Shown: positions 27,173-36,507, counted from the first letter of the stretch. The stretch is DNA of 64,000 bases from Pirellula staleyi DSM 6068 (GCA_945875845.1 CAMCMB010000012.1:55079-119078), one strand, 5' to 3'. Numbers and translations: made by a program. Notes: generated from the sequence alone by a model not told the origin.

Positions 27173-28162
27173 ATGCTCATTGGACTTGGGATTGTGCTGG
27201 GCCTGTTTTTTTTCCTGGCCGTGTTGTTCCTCGCCGTTTACGGTCGTATCTGGTTGGAAGCGTTCACGTGCGGAGCGGATGTTCGCATGAAGGATCTAGT
27301 CGGGATGTCGCTGCGAGGTGTCAGCCCGAGGATGATTGTTACCGCCAAGATCATGGGTAAACAGGCTGGTTTAAGCATCGATCGCCAGACTGGCATGAGT
27401 ACGCACAGCCTTGAGGCGCACTTTTTAGCTGGCGGAGACGTGATGAAGGTCGTGCGTGCATCGATTGCCGCCAGGCACGCTCGTTTGCCACTGAGCTTAG
27501 ACCTTGCCATGGCAATCGATCTTGCTGGTCGGGATATCATGGATTCCATTCGAACGAGTGTGTCTCCCAAGATTATCCAATGCCCTGAGCCAACCGAATC
27601 CGGCCCGCAAAGCATTAGCGGTGTTTCCAAGGATGGAATCGAACTCTTCGTGAGAGCACGGGTCACGGTCCGAACGAACTTGAGTCAATTGATTGGCGGA
27701 GCAACGGAGCGCACGATCATCGCTCGCGTTGGCCAAGGAATCATCAGTGCCATTGGATCGACCGATTCCTTTCGAACCATCCTTCAAACACCTAGTCTTA
27801 TTTCGCAAAACGTGCTGGCTCGCGGGCTAGATACCAATTCCGCGTATGAGATAGTATCTACCGACATCGTTCACGTGAGTGTCGGAAACAACATAGGTGC
27901 AGGTCTTTCGATTGCACAAGCGGAAGCGGACATGAGGACATCGAAGGCATCCGCCGAATCAAGGCTGTCGATGGCAATGGCCCGCGCCCAAGAGATGGTC
28001 GCCTTGATCGCGGAACGTCGCGCTGAACTTGTTCTGGCCGAAGCAGGTGTCCCGATTGCGATTGCGGCCGCATTTGATATGGGGAATTTGCATGAGGCTC
28101 CCAACTCAACGCATGCTCAGACCTTCCCAAAAATTTGGCACAGCCTATCGCAAGGCGCTTGA
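27173..28162 (+). CDS. floA: Flotillin-like protein FloA
   Basis: 329 residues. ATG 27173 is preferred over ATG 27149 because AAGGAGGG lies 7 nt before it. An N-terminal membrane hairpin (LIGLGIVLGLFFFLAVLFLA) is followed by LRGVSPRMIVTAKIMGKQAG, the SPFH-like core, and an Ala/Glu-rich coiled-coil tail (SIAQAEADMRTSKASAES). This is the FloA (YqfA) type, which forms membrane microdomain scaffolds in bacteria and is about 330 residues long. No NfeD-like partner gene is adjacent, although many floA genes have one. It is followed convergently by the SOUL gene, 18 bp away. Confidence 0.92.
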   Translation: MLIGLGIVLGLFFFLAVLFLAVYGRIWLEAFTCGADVRMKDLVGMSLRGVSPRMIVTAKIMGKQAGLSIDRQTGMSTHSLEAHFLAGGDVMKVVRASIAARHARLPLSLDLAMAIDLAGRDIMDSIRTSVSPKIIQCPEPTESGPQSISGVSKDGIELFVRARVTVRTNLSQLIGGATERTIIARVGQGIISAIGSTDSFRTILQTPSLISQNVLARGLDTNSAYEIVSTDIVHVSVGNNIGAGLSIAQAEADMRTSKASAESRLSMAMARAQEMVALIAERRAELVLAEAGVPIAIAAAFDMGNLHEAPNSTHAQTFPKIWHSLSQGA

Positions 28163-28180
28163 GACAAGACTTGCGATACA

Positions 28181-28792
28181 CTATTTTAACCGTATTAAGA
28201 CTTCGTTTCGTCTTAACGGACCTGGGGTAAAGGGTGGGTCGTACCCGGCGGTTTCGACACCGCTCGATCCGGGCGAGTCGTCGGCGACGAGGCCTTTGGT
28301 TTCCATCCAGGTTCGAAGTTTGGCTTCCGATTCTTTGGCCAGTTTTGCAGTCAGTTGTCCAGAAAACCGGAGCACAGCAAAGCGACCTCCCGTTCGTTTG
28401 CGAACCTCGACACCTTCGCCGGTGGGCTTGGGGACCCCCTGGACGGCGACATCTTTAGGCATCACGAAACCCATTTGCACTGCCGAATCCGCTTTGTCAT
28501 TTTCCATGAACACCGGCGTGGTCATCGAGATCTTTTTGTCGGAATCGTTCGCACCGCTGATATAGCGAAACAGTTTCATGAAACTACCATCGCGACCTTG
28601 AGCGTCCAGTTTGGTGCTGGTCGCGACCAACATCAAATCGGGGTAGTCCCGAACTTCGAATTTGCCGTCGGAAGTTACGATCTTGTATTCGGCCGACTCG
28701 TACCCCGCTCGACCGAATTGGGTCCATGCAAATAGACCGATCATGGCGATAACCACAATCATGGAAAGGTAAAACATTCGGCGAGTTTTCAT
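28181..28792 (-). CDS. SOUL heme-binding family protein, membrane-anchored
   Basis: 203 residues from ATG 28792. The longer frame upstream runs into a repeat element and is not used. An N-terminal membrane anchor (MFYLSMIVVIAMIGLFAW) precedes a SOUL domain with EYKIVTSDGKFEVRDYPDLM, FMKLFRYISGANDSDKKISM and MTTPVFMEN. It ends with a conserved-type PPFTPGPLRRNEVLI segment. SOUL proteins bind heme or porphyrin weakly; a bacterial role is not established. There is no operon partner. The start is set by the MKTRR N-terminus before the anchor. Confidence 0.88.
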   Translation of the reverse strand: MKTRRMFYLSMIVVIAMIGLFAWTQFGRAGYESAEYKIVTSDGKFEVRDYPDLMLVATSTKLDAQGRDGSFMKLFRYISGANDSDKKISMTTPVFMENDKADSAVQMGFVMPKDVAVQGVPKPTGEGVEVRKRTGGRFAVLRFSGQLTAKLAKESEAKLRTWMETKGLVADDSPGSSGVETAGYDPPFTPGPLRRNEVLIRLK

Positions 28793-28839
28793 GAGGTTAC
28801 TTGAAAGGGTAATGACGGGAACGATCAGTAGGAACACGC

Positions 28840-28963
28840 TAGCGGCTTGTTGATTTAGTGAAGTCGTTATTCGGTAAAGGGGGTAAGACGGACTTCCAAG
28901 TCCGTCAATGGGGAATTCGACGGACTTGGAAGTCCGTCGTACCACTAAATCAACAGGCCGCTA
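28840..28963. mobile_element. MITE-like element, copy 1
   Basis: A 124-bp element has terminal inverted repeats of 21 bp with one mismatch. The left end begins TAGCGGCTTGTTGATTTAG, and the right end is its complement. Inside are two copies of the palindrome GACGGACTTCCAAGTCCGTC, one in each orientation, around a GGGGAATTC centre. It encodes nothing. A close copy in the opposite orientation lies at 58341-58457. The gap 28793-29261 has no gene. Confidence 0.75.
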
Positions 28964-29088
28964 GTGTCCGGTTTATCAAATCCGGATCAGCCGGTCAATG
29001 ATACAACATTGTAGTGTAGAGCGCTGGCTAGTAGGACTCTGTGCGAAAATCATTCACAGCAAATTTGCGGGGGATCGGAACCTCGGAA

Positions 29089-29158
29089 CCACGAAACCAC
29101 AGAGACAGAGAGATTGGGACAAGATGCCTTTTTCTGTGTCTTCGTGACTCTGTGTGAC
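29089..29158. repeat. Imperfect inverted repeat (CACAGAGA / TCTGTG type)
   Basis: ACCACAGAGACAGAGAGA and CTGTGTCTTCGTGACTCTGTG face each other across about 25 bp. The CCACAGAGAC/GTGACTCTGTG word is a widespread intergenic repeat type by general knowledge. It lies downstream of the chemotaxis operon (end at 29262) and could act as a transcript end. Confidence 0.45.
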
Positions 29159-29261
29159 GAAGACTCCCTCGCAAAATTGCAACGATTTGTTCCTTGCTTA
29201 CGGGGCGAAAACCCCTCGTTCTAAATGGAAACCCCATCCCATGAGTGACCAACATCCGGAC

Positions 29262-30662
29262 TTATAAAATTTCGGTTGCAAGGATCGATACGTCGTCTCT
29301 CGGCCCGTGCGGCTTGCACCATTCATCCACTACGCTTCGTAAATGCTGCACTTGTTCCGCTAGCGGTTGCTTGCTCGTTGCATCGAGTTCTGCCAACATT
29401 CGCTCGTTCGTCAACTGCTCGAGATTTTGATCCATCGCTTCAGGCACTCCGTCGGAGTAGAGATACAATCGGTCGCCTGATTCGAGTTGCAACGTAAACT
29501 CTTCGAAATCAATGTCGTCAAACCAACCGACAGCAAAACCTTCCCCTTCCGCAAACCGAGCAGCTTCGCCTCTACGCACTAGTACGGGCTGTGGATGCCC
29601 TCCGCAAGCATAGCGGAATAGCTTGGTTCGCAAATCCAGCAGTCCGTACAAAATCGTAAAGTGTAAGCCCCCTTGGCTATCCATTGGGAATCGCCGATTC
29701 AACTCGCCGAGCACGGTAAGCGGTGCCGTCACCAACCGTTTCCCTGTGAAGGGATCTTGTCGCACCAGCAACGACGTTGCAGAGACCACCGAACTAAGTA
29801 CCCGACCGATGGCAACAGCAAGCAATGCCGATGCCGCTCCGTGCCCGCTTACGTCCACAACGTACAACGCGAGGGTGTTGTCATCCAGCTTCGCGTAGTT
29901 TAGGAAATCGCCAGCAAGCTCTTCGCAAGGGGTGTAGTTCCATTGGATCAATAACTCCGGTATCTCGACCGGCTCATTGGGCAAAAGCGATTGCTGCACT
30001 TTCGCAGCCGCCTCCAAATCGCGTGTCATGCGGCCGTTCAGTTCGCTCAAACGATTGTTCAGTGTCTCCAGTTGTGCATTCCAAGCCGAGAGTTTTTCTT
30101 TGGCAAGAATTAGCTGTTCATTGCTCCGGTGCAACTCTTTGTTTTTCCCAACCGCATTCTCGAAGGTCGATACCAAAAGGTTCAGGGTTTGCTGACGACC
30201 CGATTTGACTTTGTACGTTCGTCCACCCAACGTCACCGATATTTCCGAGTTCGCTGTCTCCGTCTCCGCATCGCCGAGCGGGGTGGAACGAAGTGCTTCG
30301 ATACGAGAGATGAGGTAGGTCGTGTCGAATGGCTTGGTAATATAGTTGTCCGCTCCCGCGTCCAGCCCGCGAATGATATCCTCTGCTTCCGCGAGCGTGG
30401 AGAGCAAGATCACCGGCGTATGACGCAATTCGGGATCTTGCTTGATGGCTCTGCAAAGTTCGTAACCTGTCATGGTAGGCATTTCGATATCGGATACGAC
30501 AATATCCGGTCGATGTTGTTTCACAAGCTCCAGGGCTAACGCTCCGTTCAAGCCGATATGCGCTTCGTAGCCAGCGGCGGTGAGACGTTGCTGTAGCACT
30601 TTACCTTGAACCCGACTGTCTTCTGCGATCACAATGGTTGCTTTGAGTTGTGTATTGCTCAT
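29262..30662 (-). CDS. Response regulator with PP2C-type (RsbU/SpoIIE) phosphatase output
   Basis: 466 residues. The receiver domain is about 8-130, with phospho-acceptor Asp58 in DIVVSDIEMP and the YITKPFD lysine. A coiled-coil linker (about 165-225) follows, then a PP2C/SpoIIE domain with metal-binding acids in EELAGDFLN, VVDVSGHGAAS, YSDGVPEAM and GPRDDVS. Such proteins dephosphorylate anti-sigma-factor antagonists in partner-switching pathways when the receiver is phosphorylated. It is the last gene of the chemotaxis operon and overlaps cheB by ATGA. CheA could therefore phosphorylate it and link chemotaxis signals to a stress or sigma pathway; that link is inference. No STAS antagonist or anti-sigma kinase lies beside it. 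Confidence 0.9.
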   Translation of the reverse strand: MSNTQLKATIVIAEDSRVQGKVLQQRLTAAGYEAHIGLNGALALELVKQHRPDIVVSDIEMPTMTGYELCRAIKQDPELRHTPVILLSTLAEAEDIIRGLDAGADNYITKPFDTTYLISRIEALRSTPLGDAETETANSEISVTLGGRTYKVKSGRQQTLNLLVSTFENAVGKNKELHRSNEQLILAKEKLSAWNAQLETLNNRLSELNGRMTRDLEAAAKVQQSLLPNEPVEIPELLIQWNYTPCEELAGDFLNYAKLDDNTLALYVVDVSGHGAASALLAVAIGRVLSSVVSATSLLVRQDPFTGKRLVTAPLTVLGELNRRFPMDSQGGLHFTILYGLLDLRTKLFRYACGGHPQPVLVRRGEAARFAEGEGFAVGWFDDIDFEEFTLQLESGDRLYLYSDGVPEAMDQNLEQLTNERMLAELDATSKQPLAEQVQHLRSVVDEWCKPHGPRDDVSILATEIL

Positions 30663-31702
30663 TCTTTGGACTCCACGATACGCACGATCCAGGAAGCGAT
30701 TTTTTCAATAGGTATGACACGATCTGCGAGTTGTTCCTCGACCACCGCCTTAGGCATACCGTAGACGACGCAGCCCTCGGGATGTTGAGCGATGACGGAA
30801 CCACCAAGCTGTTTTATGATTCGGCAACCTTCGGTTCCATCGCGGCCCATACCGGTCAGGATGACGGCTAATAAGTTGCCACCGTACACTTCTGCGGCCG
30901 ACCGAAAGAGATAGTCCACCGAAGGCTTGCAATTGTTTTCTGGAGGATCGTCCACTGTTTTGATGACTGTCCCCTTTGGCGACTTGCTGATGCACATATG
31001 CAGGCAGCCGGGTGCGATGTAGACCATGTTTGGCTCTATTTTCATACCATCCGCTGCTTCTTGGATCGGGAGCAAACTCGATTCATTGAGGCGATTGGCC
31101 AATGACTTGGTATACCGAGCTGGCATATGCTGAACCACGAATATCGGAACTTTCAATGTCGGTGGCAACTTAGGCAGCACCTCGCCCAATGCCACTGGAC
31201 CGCCCGTCGATGTGCCGATGACAACGGCCTCAATTCGCCCTCCACGCGCGGTTGGCTCCGCGATGTTCGTCGACGCTCGTCGTGGCATCTTGATTTCTAA
31301 GCTCTCCCGAATGGCACCGATTTTCTCGCTCAACGACTCCAAAAGCGCAGCTCGGTTGGCGCCAGCGTCATTGCTGTTGGGCTTCTGGATAAAATCGAAA
31401 GCACCCGCCAACAATGCGTCGGTCGTCACCTGCGTCCCTTGGCCGGTCAAGCTGCTCAGCATAATCGCCTTTGCCGTCGAGCGCATTTTTTTCAAAGCGT
31501 GCAACACTTCGAGACCGTTCATATCGGGCATTTGAACGTCGAGTGTTAGCAAATGCGGATTGCACTCCGCGAGCCTCTCTAGCGCTTCAGCACCCGTTTT
31601 CGCTTGCCCAACGACTTCGACTCCTGGAACGTCTCGCAATACGTTCTTGACAAGCTGACGGTACAAAGCCGAGTCATCCACAATCAATACTCGCAATGTC
31701 AT
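30659..31702 (-). CDS. cheB: Chemotaxis methylesterase CheB
   Basis: 347 residues. The receiver domain has Asp55 (LLTLDVQMPDMNG). A linker leads to the methylesterase domain with catalytic Ser in VVIGTSTGGPVAL, His in VQHMPARYTKSLA, and Asp in VILTGMGRDGTEG. CheB demethylates or deamidates chemoreceptors after phosphorylation by CheA. It overlaps both neighbours by 4 bp (cheY upstream and the REC-PP2C gene downstream), so translation is coupled. Length is normal for the family. Confidence 0.95.
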   Translation of the reverse strand: MTLRVLIVDDSALYRQLVKNVLRDVPGVEVVGQAKTGAEALERLAECNPHLLTLDVQMPDMNGLEVLHALKKMRSTAKAIMLSSLTGQGTQVTTDALLAGAFDFIQKPNSNDAGANRAALLESLSEKIGAIRESLEIKMPRRASTNIAEPTARGGRIEAVVIGTSTGGPVALGEVLPKLPPTLKVPIFVVQHMPARYTKSLANRLNESSLLPIQEAADGMKIEPNMVYIAPGCLHMCISKSPKGTVIKTVDDPPENNCKPSVDYLFRSAAEVYGGNLLAVILTGMGRDGTEGCRIIKQLGGSVIAQHPEGCVVYGMPKAVVEEQLADRVIPIEKIASWIVRIVESKE

Positions 31703-32067
31703 GTCTGGCGTCCTTGCCGTTCAAAGAAAGTCTGAAGCCGAGCCTTATCAAAAGGCTTGACGATGAAATCGATGGCACCCAACTGAATGCACTCCGCCAA
31801 TTTTTCTTTTTGATTGAGGGCGCTGACCATGCATATGCGGGCCTTGGTGTCCAACGTGCGAATGGCCCGAAGTGCCTCGACTCCATCCAAATTCGGCATC
31901 ACGATGTCCATCGTAACCAAACCCGGTTTCAGCGAGGTGTACATTTCAATGGCTTGCTGGCCCGTCGCCGCTTCGCCAACCACTTCCCAGCCCGATTGCT
32001 CGGCGATCTCACGAATTCTCAATCGCATGATCATTGCGTCATCGACAATTAATACTCGGTTGTTCAT
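31699..32067 (-). CDS. cheY: Chemotaxis response regulator CheY
   Basis: 122 residues, a single receiver domain. It shows the acidic pair VDDAMIM, phospho-acceptor Asp54 in VTMDIVMPNLDG, a switch Ser in ICMVSALNQKEK, and Lys in FIVKPFDKARL. The MDIVMPNLDG signature is of the CheY type found with CheC and CheD in Bacillus-like pathways. It should bind the motor switch (FliM/FliN) when phosphorylated. It overlaps cheB by 4 bp and lies 39 bp after cheD. Confidence 0.95.
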   Translation of the reverse strand: MNNRVLIVDDAMIMRLRIREIAEQSGWEVVGEAATGQQAIEMYTSLKPGLVTMDIVMPNLDGVEALRAIRTLDTKARICMVSALNQKEKLAECIQLGAIDFIVKPFDKARLQTFFERQGRQT

Positions 32068-32106
32068 GATGAGCTATCCGTAGGGATCTTAGGTAGTGCC
32101 ACGACG

Positions 32107-32601
32107 CTATATCTCAACCATCGTTTGTCCGACGACATGAATTTGAACCATTCCAGTCGGAAGATGAACGATCATACGCCTGCCAGCCGATCCACCTAAA
32201 TGCCTTGCTGTGATCGGAATGTTCCACTTCTTTAAGGCACTTTCGACTGCCTCAGTATTCTGATCACCCATGGGGTTTTTGGCGACGGGGGAAACGTTGG
32301 CGAACATGTTCGCACCACCAGCAATCTTCGCGGAAAGTTCGAGGCGCTGCACATTTGCAATCTTTAAGAGCTGTCGAATGGTTTCCGGTATCGCTGTGTC
32401 TGCATACTTGCCTAGTGCGTCGGTTCGCCCCATCGAATTGGGCATCACAACATGGGCCAAGCCGACCAGCCTCAATCGCCGTTCGTATAGCGCGACGCCG
32501 ATACACGACCCTAACAAAGTGCGCAGGATTCCCTCGTCTCGGCGAACGCCGATCCCGCCCATGGAGACCAAATCCTCATCCTTCATCACCAGGTTCGTCA
32601 C
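32107..32601 (-). CDS. cheD: Chemoreceptor glutamine deamidase CheD
   Basis: 164 residues from GTG 32601. Alternatives are an internal GTG or the ATG of MKDEDLVSM. The catalytic Cys is in LLGSCIGVALYE and the His in VGLAHVVMPNS, with the glycine-rich KIAGGANMFANVSP and HLGGSAGRRMIVHLPTG segments typical of CheD. CheD deamidates receptor glutamines and binds CheC, which is encoded immediately upstream (2-bp gap). The CheC-CheD-CheY set indicates a Bacillus/Thermotoga-like adaptation scheme. Confidence 0.93.
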   Translation of the reverse strand: MTNLVMKDEDLVSMGGIGVRRDEGILRTLLGSCIGVALYERRLRLVGLAHVVMPNSMGRTDALGKYADTAIPETIRQLLKIANVQRLELSAKIAGGANMFANVSPVAKNPMGDQNTEAVESALKKWNIPITARHLGGSAGRRMIVHLPTGMVQIHVVGQTMVEI

Positions 32602-32603
32602 CC

Positions 32604-33254
32604 TTAAGGCCTCGGTGCAGTCGTTGAGCTAATGATCGAAGTCAAACTGCTTGCGTCTGGAATCAACAACAAGCTCCATGCGACAGGCTGATCATCGATT
32701 TGAAATCTTGCTTGAGCGACCAAAACCGTGTCAAATTCAGCCGCCTGATTCATCACTGCGAACTCGAGAATGGAAGCCGCAAAGTCGCGAACGAACTGGG
32801 GCGGTGTAGGCACCCAAACGTGAGACACTTTCCCCTCGCAGTCCGGAACGGGACTTGAGAAACTCGGCATGGCATTCGCCAAGGAATTCAGATAGGCACA
32901 ACCTACAATATTCGCTGTCTCCATCGCCGAAGAAGTCTCCAATTCCCCCCACTCGGTCGCAACACGCTCACGGCCTAAAAGTAAATCGCAGAGCAATAAG
33001 CCACTCTCATCATCAAAGCAAAAAAGCATCTGACCGCTTATTCCGCCTGTCACACCCATGACGCAGGCGCACAATGTCGCGTCGGCTGGTCCAAGCGATT
33101 CGGTCGCTTGTTCAAGATTGAGCTGTTTTAACTGGTCAATACAGACGTTTGCATGACGTCCAAGCCACAACGATAACGCCTGCGATGCATCGGATGCGCC
33201 AAATCGAAACAGCTCTGATAACTGCTCCATTTGGGGTTGGGATAAGGTCATCAT
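32604..33254 (-). CDS. cheC: CheC-family CheY-phosphatase/adaptation protein
   Basis: 216 residues. CheC proteins carry two ExxN phosphatase motifs. The second is visible here in SSAMETANIVGCAYLNSLA (E-T-A-N). The position of the first, SELFRFGASDASQALS, has E-L-F-R, so its Asn is replaced and that site is probably inactive. The fold is otherwise CheC-like, with a C-terminal strand-rich part ending LLLIPDASSL. It would dephosphorylate CheY-P and pair with CheD. It overlaps cheA by ATGA. The family is fairly certain; the activity of each site is inferred from motif alignment by eye. Confidence 0.85.
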   Translation of the reverse strand: MMTLSQPQMEQLSELFRFGASDASQALSLWLGRHANVCIDQLKQLNLEQATESLGPADATLCACVMGVTGGISGQMLFCFDDESGLLLCDLLLGRERVATEWGELETSSAMETANIVGCAYLNSLANAMPSFSSPVPDCEGKVSHVWVPTPPQFVRDFAASILEFAVMNQAAEFDTVLVAQARFQIDDQPVAWSLLLIPDASSLTSIISSTTAPRP

Positions 33255-35659
33255 GACACGGACTCAATCCTTTTCCTGTTGACGCGATGTCGATCACGTA
33301 GACGTTCGTGCGCCAGATCGATACACGATACTATATCAAGCAGAAGGCAAACCGAACCGTCTCCAAGGATACTTGCCCCTGCCAATCCCTGAATATGGGT
33401 GAAATTTTCATCCAAAGACTTCACGACGAGATTTTCACATCCCCTCAACGCGGACACCGACAAGCCCATTTTTTTGTTGATCGTGGAAAGTATGATGACA
33501 CTGGAGTGATCCGTTTCGTTGGCAGCGACGTCCGATGGATTCACTCCATAAGCATAACGCGTCTTATGCCAGTCGAAGACGTCTTCGATATCAATCAACG
33601 GGATAAACTCACCGCGCACCTCAATGGAGTTGCGACCGTGTACCGAAATGATATCTCGATTTTTTACGGAAACGATTTCGCGTACATTCTCGATGGGAGC
33701 TGCGAACATTCCTTCGTTCAGTTGGAACAGCAAACTTCGAATGATGGCCAACGTTAGTGGCAATCGAATGACAAAAGTCGTTCCTTGACCGAATACGGAA
33801 TGGACTTCGATAGTTCCGCTGAGCTCGCGAATGCGAGTCTTGACAATGTCCATCCCAACGCCTCTGCCGGAAATGTCCGATACAACCTCTGCCGTGCTAA
33901 AGCCAGGTGACCAAATGAATTGGCTGATCTCATGGTCCGTCATGTTTTCGAGTTCCGAAGGTGTCGCGATCCCACGCTCAAGAACCCTTTTTTTGATCTT
34001 GTCGACGTTGATTCCACCACCGTCATCCCGAATATAGATCAGAACATTGTTGCCGCTATGAACTGCCTCGAGGGTCAATGTTCCCGCTTCTGGCTTGCCT
34101 CGGCTCTTCCGCACAACTTCGGACTCCAAGCCATGATCGATTGCGTTTCGAACGAGGTGAACGAGAGGGTCTCCAAGCTCATCGATCATTCGTTTGTCAA
34201 GCTCCGTCTTCTCACCGTGGATCACGAGGTTGACAGACTTGTTGAGTTCTCCAGAGATATCCCGCACCGTACGCTTGAATCGGTTGAATAACGGTCCCAC
34301 TGGCACCATGCGAGTGTCCAGAACACCGCGCTGCAAACCATCGGAAACTCGAGAAAACTGATCGATCGCTTCGTTGAGTTGCAGGAAACTGCGCCGACCA
34401 AGTTCGAGCACTTGCAACTGCTCCTGAAGCGTATTGATTCCCATTTGTAGCTCAAGACGTCTTTCTTGCTTGACGACTTGATCATGGGTGATGGCTGCGG
34501 TTTTGGAATCCTCGAGAAGGCTTTCTTGAAGTTGATCGGACAAATCTCGCAAGCTGCCAAGCAAGCCGGATTTTTTGAAGGTCTCGCTCATTTGGTGAGC
34601 GATCTGAACAAAGCGAGCGCGATTGACGACCAATTCACCCGCAAGATTCATCAGCTTGTCCAATCGTTGTATGTCGACCCGGACTGTTTCAACCACCTTG
34701 ATTTGCCCCTCGGTGGTGTGCGTTGGAGCTTCCACGGACGCGACAGGTTCGGTCGGCCGCGTTTCGGGGGGGACGGCCACAGGTGGCATCGAAACTTCGC
34801 TCGGAAGGACTGGAGCCACTAACGTCGGGGCAACGTCAACCGCGTCCGTTGCATGGACTTCCGTTGCATGGAGGCCGGAAGATTCCGAATCAATCGCGTC
34901 AATCTCCAAGAGTTCAACCCCAACAACCTCTGCGACCGCTCGGAGCTCGGCATCACTTCGAATCGTACGAACCCATATCTGCAAAGTTCGTAGTTCCACG
35001 ACGCTTGCGAGATCTTGCATTGCAGGACTCAGCCGCGTTATCTCCGCCAGCTCTCGGACCCGCGTTAAGATCAGTTCCGCCTTGAGCTCCGGCAGTTCGA
35101 TGTTGCGGTCAAAATAGATGATCAGCCTTTTTTCGACGAGCTGTTCACTGAGACTTTCTGCCACTGCGATGGGTTCGCTCGGTTTTGCGATCTCAGTGGA
35201 ACCTTGGATGTCCAGAGTGTTTTCAGCTGCCGCGGGGACTTCTTGGGAATTCTCACGATTCATGAGTTCATCCAAGAGGTCGGGTGAGCTCCTCAAGGGC
35301 TCTCCGTCGCGTAGTTTTTCCGTCGACTCGCGTAGGAAATCGACGCACTTCAAGATCAACTGCATCATCGGGCGATCGAGATGCTGGATTCCGGACCGCA
35401 ATCGTTCGAAGTAGTTTTCCAAATGATGAGTCAGTAGCGTGATGCTATCCAAGCCCATCATAGCGGCAGCCCCTTTGATCGAATGGATCAATCGAAAGGA
35501 TTCATTCAAGTCACTGTGACTGCTCGGATTGGTTTCGAGAACCAAGAGCACGTCTACAAGCGCATCGAGTTGTTCTGATGTTTCATCGACGAACATTTGC
35601 AGATATTGGGCCATCTCATCCGATGGCATCCCCGACGAAAAATCAAATTCATCACTCAC
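33251..35659 (-). CDS. cheA: Chemotaxis histidine kinase CheA
   Basis: 802 residues. The Hpt domain has phospho-His59 in FRLIHSIKGAAAMMG. A divergent P2/linker region rich in Val, Pro and Glu spans about 130-325. Then come the dimerisation helices (RLDKLMNLAGELVVNRARF), the HATPase with HLVRNAIDHGLE, YIRDDGGGINVDKIK and SDISGRGVGMDIV, and the C-terminal CheW-like domain. The P2 region does not look like the standard CheY-binding fold. CheA phosphorylates CheY and CheB in response to receptors via CheW. It lies centrally in the operon, 14 bp after cheR. Confidence 0.96.
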   Translation of the reverse strand: MSDEFDFSSGMPSDEMAQYLQMFVDETSEQLDALVDVLLVLETNPSSHSDLNESFRLIHSIKGAAAMMGLDSITLLTHHLENYFERLRSGIQHLDRPMMQLILKCVDFLRESTEKLRDGEPLRSSPDLLDELMNRENSQEVPAAAENTLDIQGSTEIAKPSEPIAVAESLSEQLVEKRLIIYFDRNIELPELKAELILTRVRELAEITRLSPAMQDLASVVELRTLQIWVRTIRSDAELRAVAEVVGVELLEIDAIDSESSGLHATEVHATDAVDVAPTLVAPVLPSEVSMPPVAVPPETRPTEPVASVEAPTHTTEGQIKVVETVRVDIQRLDKLMNLAGELVVNRARFVQIAHQMSETFKKSGLLGSLRDLSDQLQESLLEDSKTAAITHDQVVKQERRLELQMGINTLQEQLQVLELGRRSFLQLNEAIDQFSRVSDGLQRGVLDTRMVPVGPLFNRFKRTVRDISGELNKSVNLVIHGEKTELDKRMIDELGDPLVHLVRNAIDHGLESEVVRKSRGKPEAGTLTLEAVHSGNNVLIYIRDDGGGINVDKIKKRVLERGIATPSELENMTDHEISQFIWSPGFSTAEVVSDISGRGVGMDIVKTRIRELSGTIEVHSVFGQGTTFVIRLPLTLAIIRSLLFQLNEGMFAAPIENVREIVSVKNRDIISVHGRNSIEVRGEFIPLIDIEDVFDWHKTRYAYGVNPSDVAANETDHSSVIILSTINKKMGLSVSALRGCENLVVKSLDENFTHIQGLAGASILGDGSVCLLLDIVSCIDLAHERLRDRHRVNRKRIESVS

Positions 35660-35673
35660 ACTGCAGTCCTTTC

Positions 35674-36501
35674 TCAGGGCTTCTGATACAAAAAGGGAGC
35701 GCGTTTAGTGAACATTCCAAGCATATCATAAATTCCTTCTGAAGGCCCTACAACCAGGTAACCACCCGGCACTAACGATCGCGCAAGATTGTTGATCACA
35801 GTCGCCTTGGATTGCCGGTCAAAATAAATCAGAACGTTTCGTATGAAGATGCAGTCAAAGGGGGGCTCCCGCAAGGGTTTCATTAAATTATGGTTTTTGA
35901 ATTTTACCATTTGTGCGATATTCGGCTTCAGTTGCCATGTGTCATCGCTCTCGGTAAAAAATCGGTTGACTCTCGAAGCATCCATATCACGAAAGGTTCG
36001 TTGTCGATAAACGGCTTCGCGAGCTGTCGACAACGACGATTCGCTAATATCTGTTCCAAGAATATAAATGTTCCATCCTCGAAGCAGATGGCTGGCCTCC
36101 GCAAGACAAATTGCGACCGAATAAGGTTCCTCGCCCGAACTGCAGGCAGCGGACCAGACTCGAATCGAAGCATCTCGCTTTCCCGCTGATTTTTGAGCCA
36201 ACAGTTCTTTGACAAATTCGTTCTTGAGCCAGTCAAAATGACTTGCCGTGCGAAAGTAGGAGGTCTCATTCGTCGTGATTGCATCTAGAAAACCATCCAG
36301 TTCGGCCGCCCCCAGCTTCGATGTAAGGTGTTGGTAGTACGTGTCAAAGTCCGCAAATTCGCCGGCCTTCAATCTTCGCCGGATGCGATTGCTCACCAGC
36401 GTTATTTTGGAGGTGTCGATTTTTATGCCGCAACAATCGTAGATGAAGGTCTGGAATCGTTCGAATTGTTTCGGTGTTAGTCGTTCCAGTTCCATTGCCA
36501 T
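35674..36501 (-). CDS. cheR: Chemoreceptor methyltransferase CheR
   Basis: 275 residues. The N-terminal helical domain has GIKIDTSKITLVSNRIRRRL. The SAM-binding domain has VWSAACSSGEEPYSVA and ILGTDISESSLSTAREAVY, with the CheR-type FIRNVLIYFDRQ strand. CheR methylates receptor glutamates, opposite to CheB. No TPR or receptor-tail pentapeptide-binding extension is present. It lies 6 bp after the receptor gene, its likely substrate. Confidence 0.95.
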   Translation of the reverse strand: MAMELERLTPKQFERFQTFIYDCCGIKIDTSKITLVSNRIRRRLKAGEFADFDTYYQHLTSKLGAAELDGFLDAITTNETSYFRTASHFDWLKNEFVKELLAQKSAGKRDASIRVWSAACSSGEEPYSVAICLAEASHLLRGWNIYILGTDISESSLSTAREAVYRQRTFRDMDASRVNRFFTESDDTWQLKPNIAQMVKFKNHNLMKPLREPPFDCIFIRNVLIYFDRQSKATVINNLARSLVPGGYLVVGPSEGIYDMLGMFTKRAPFLYQKP

Positions 36502-36507
36502 ACCGAT

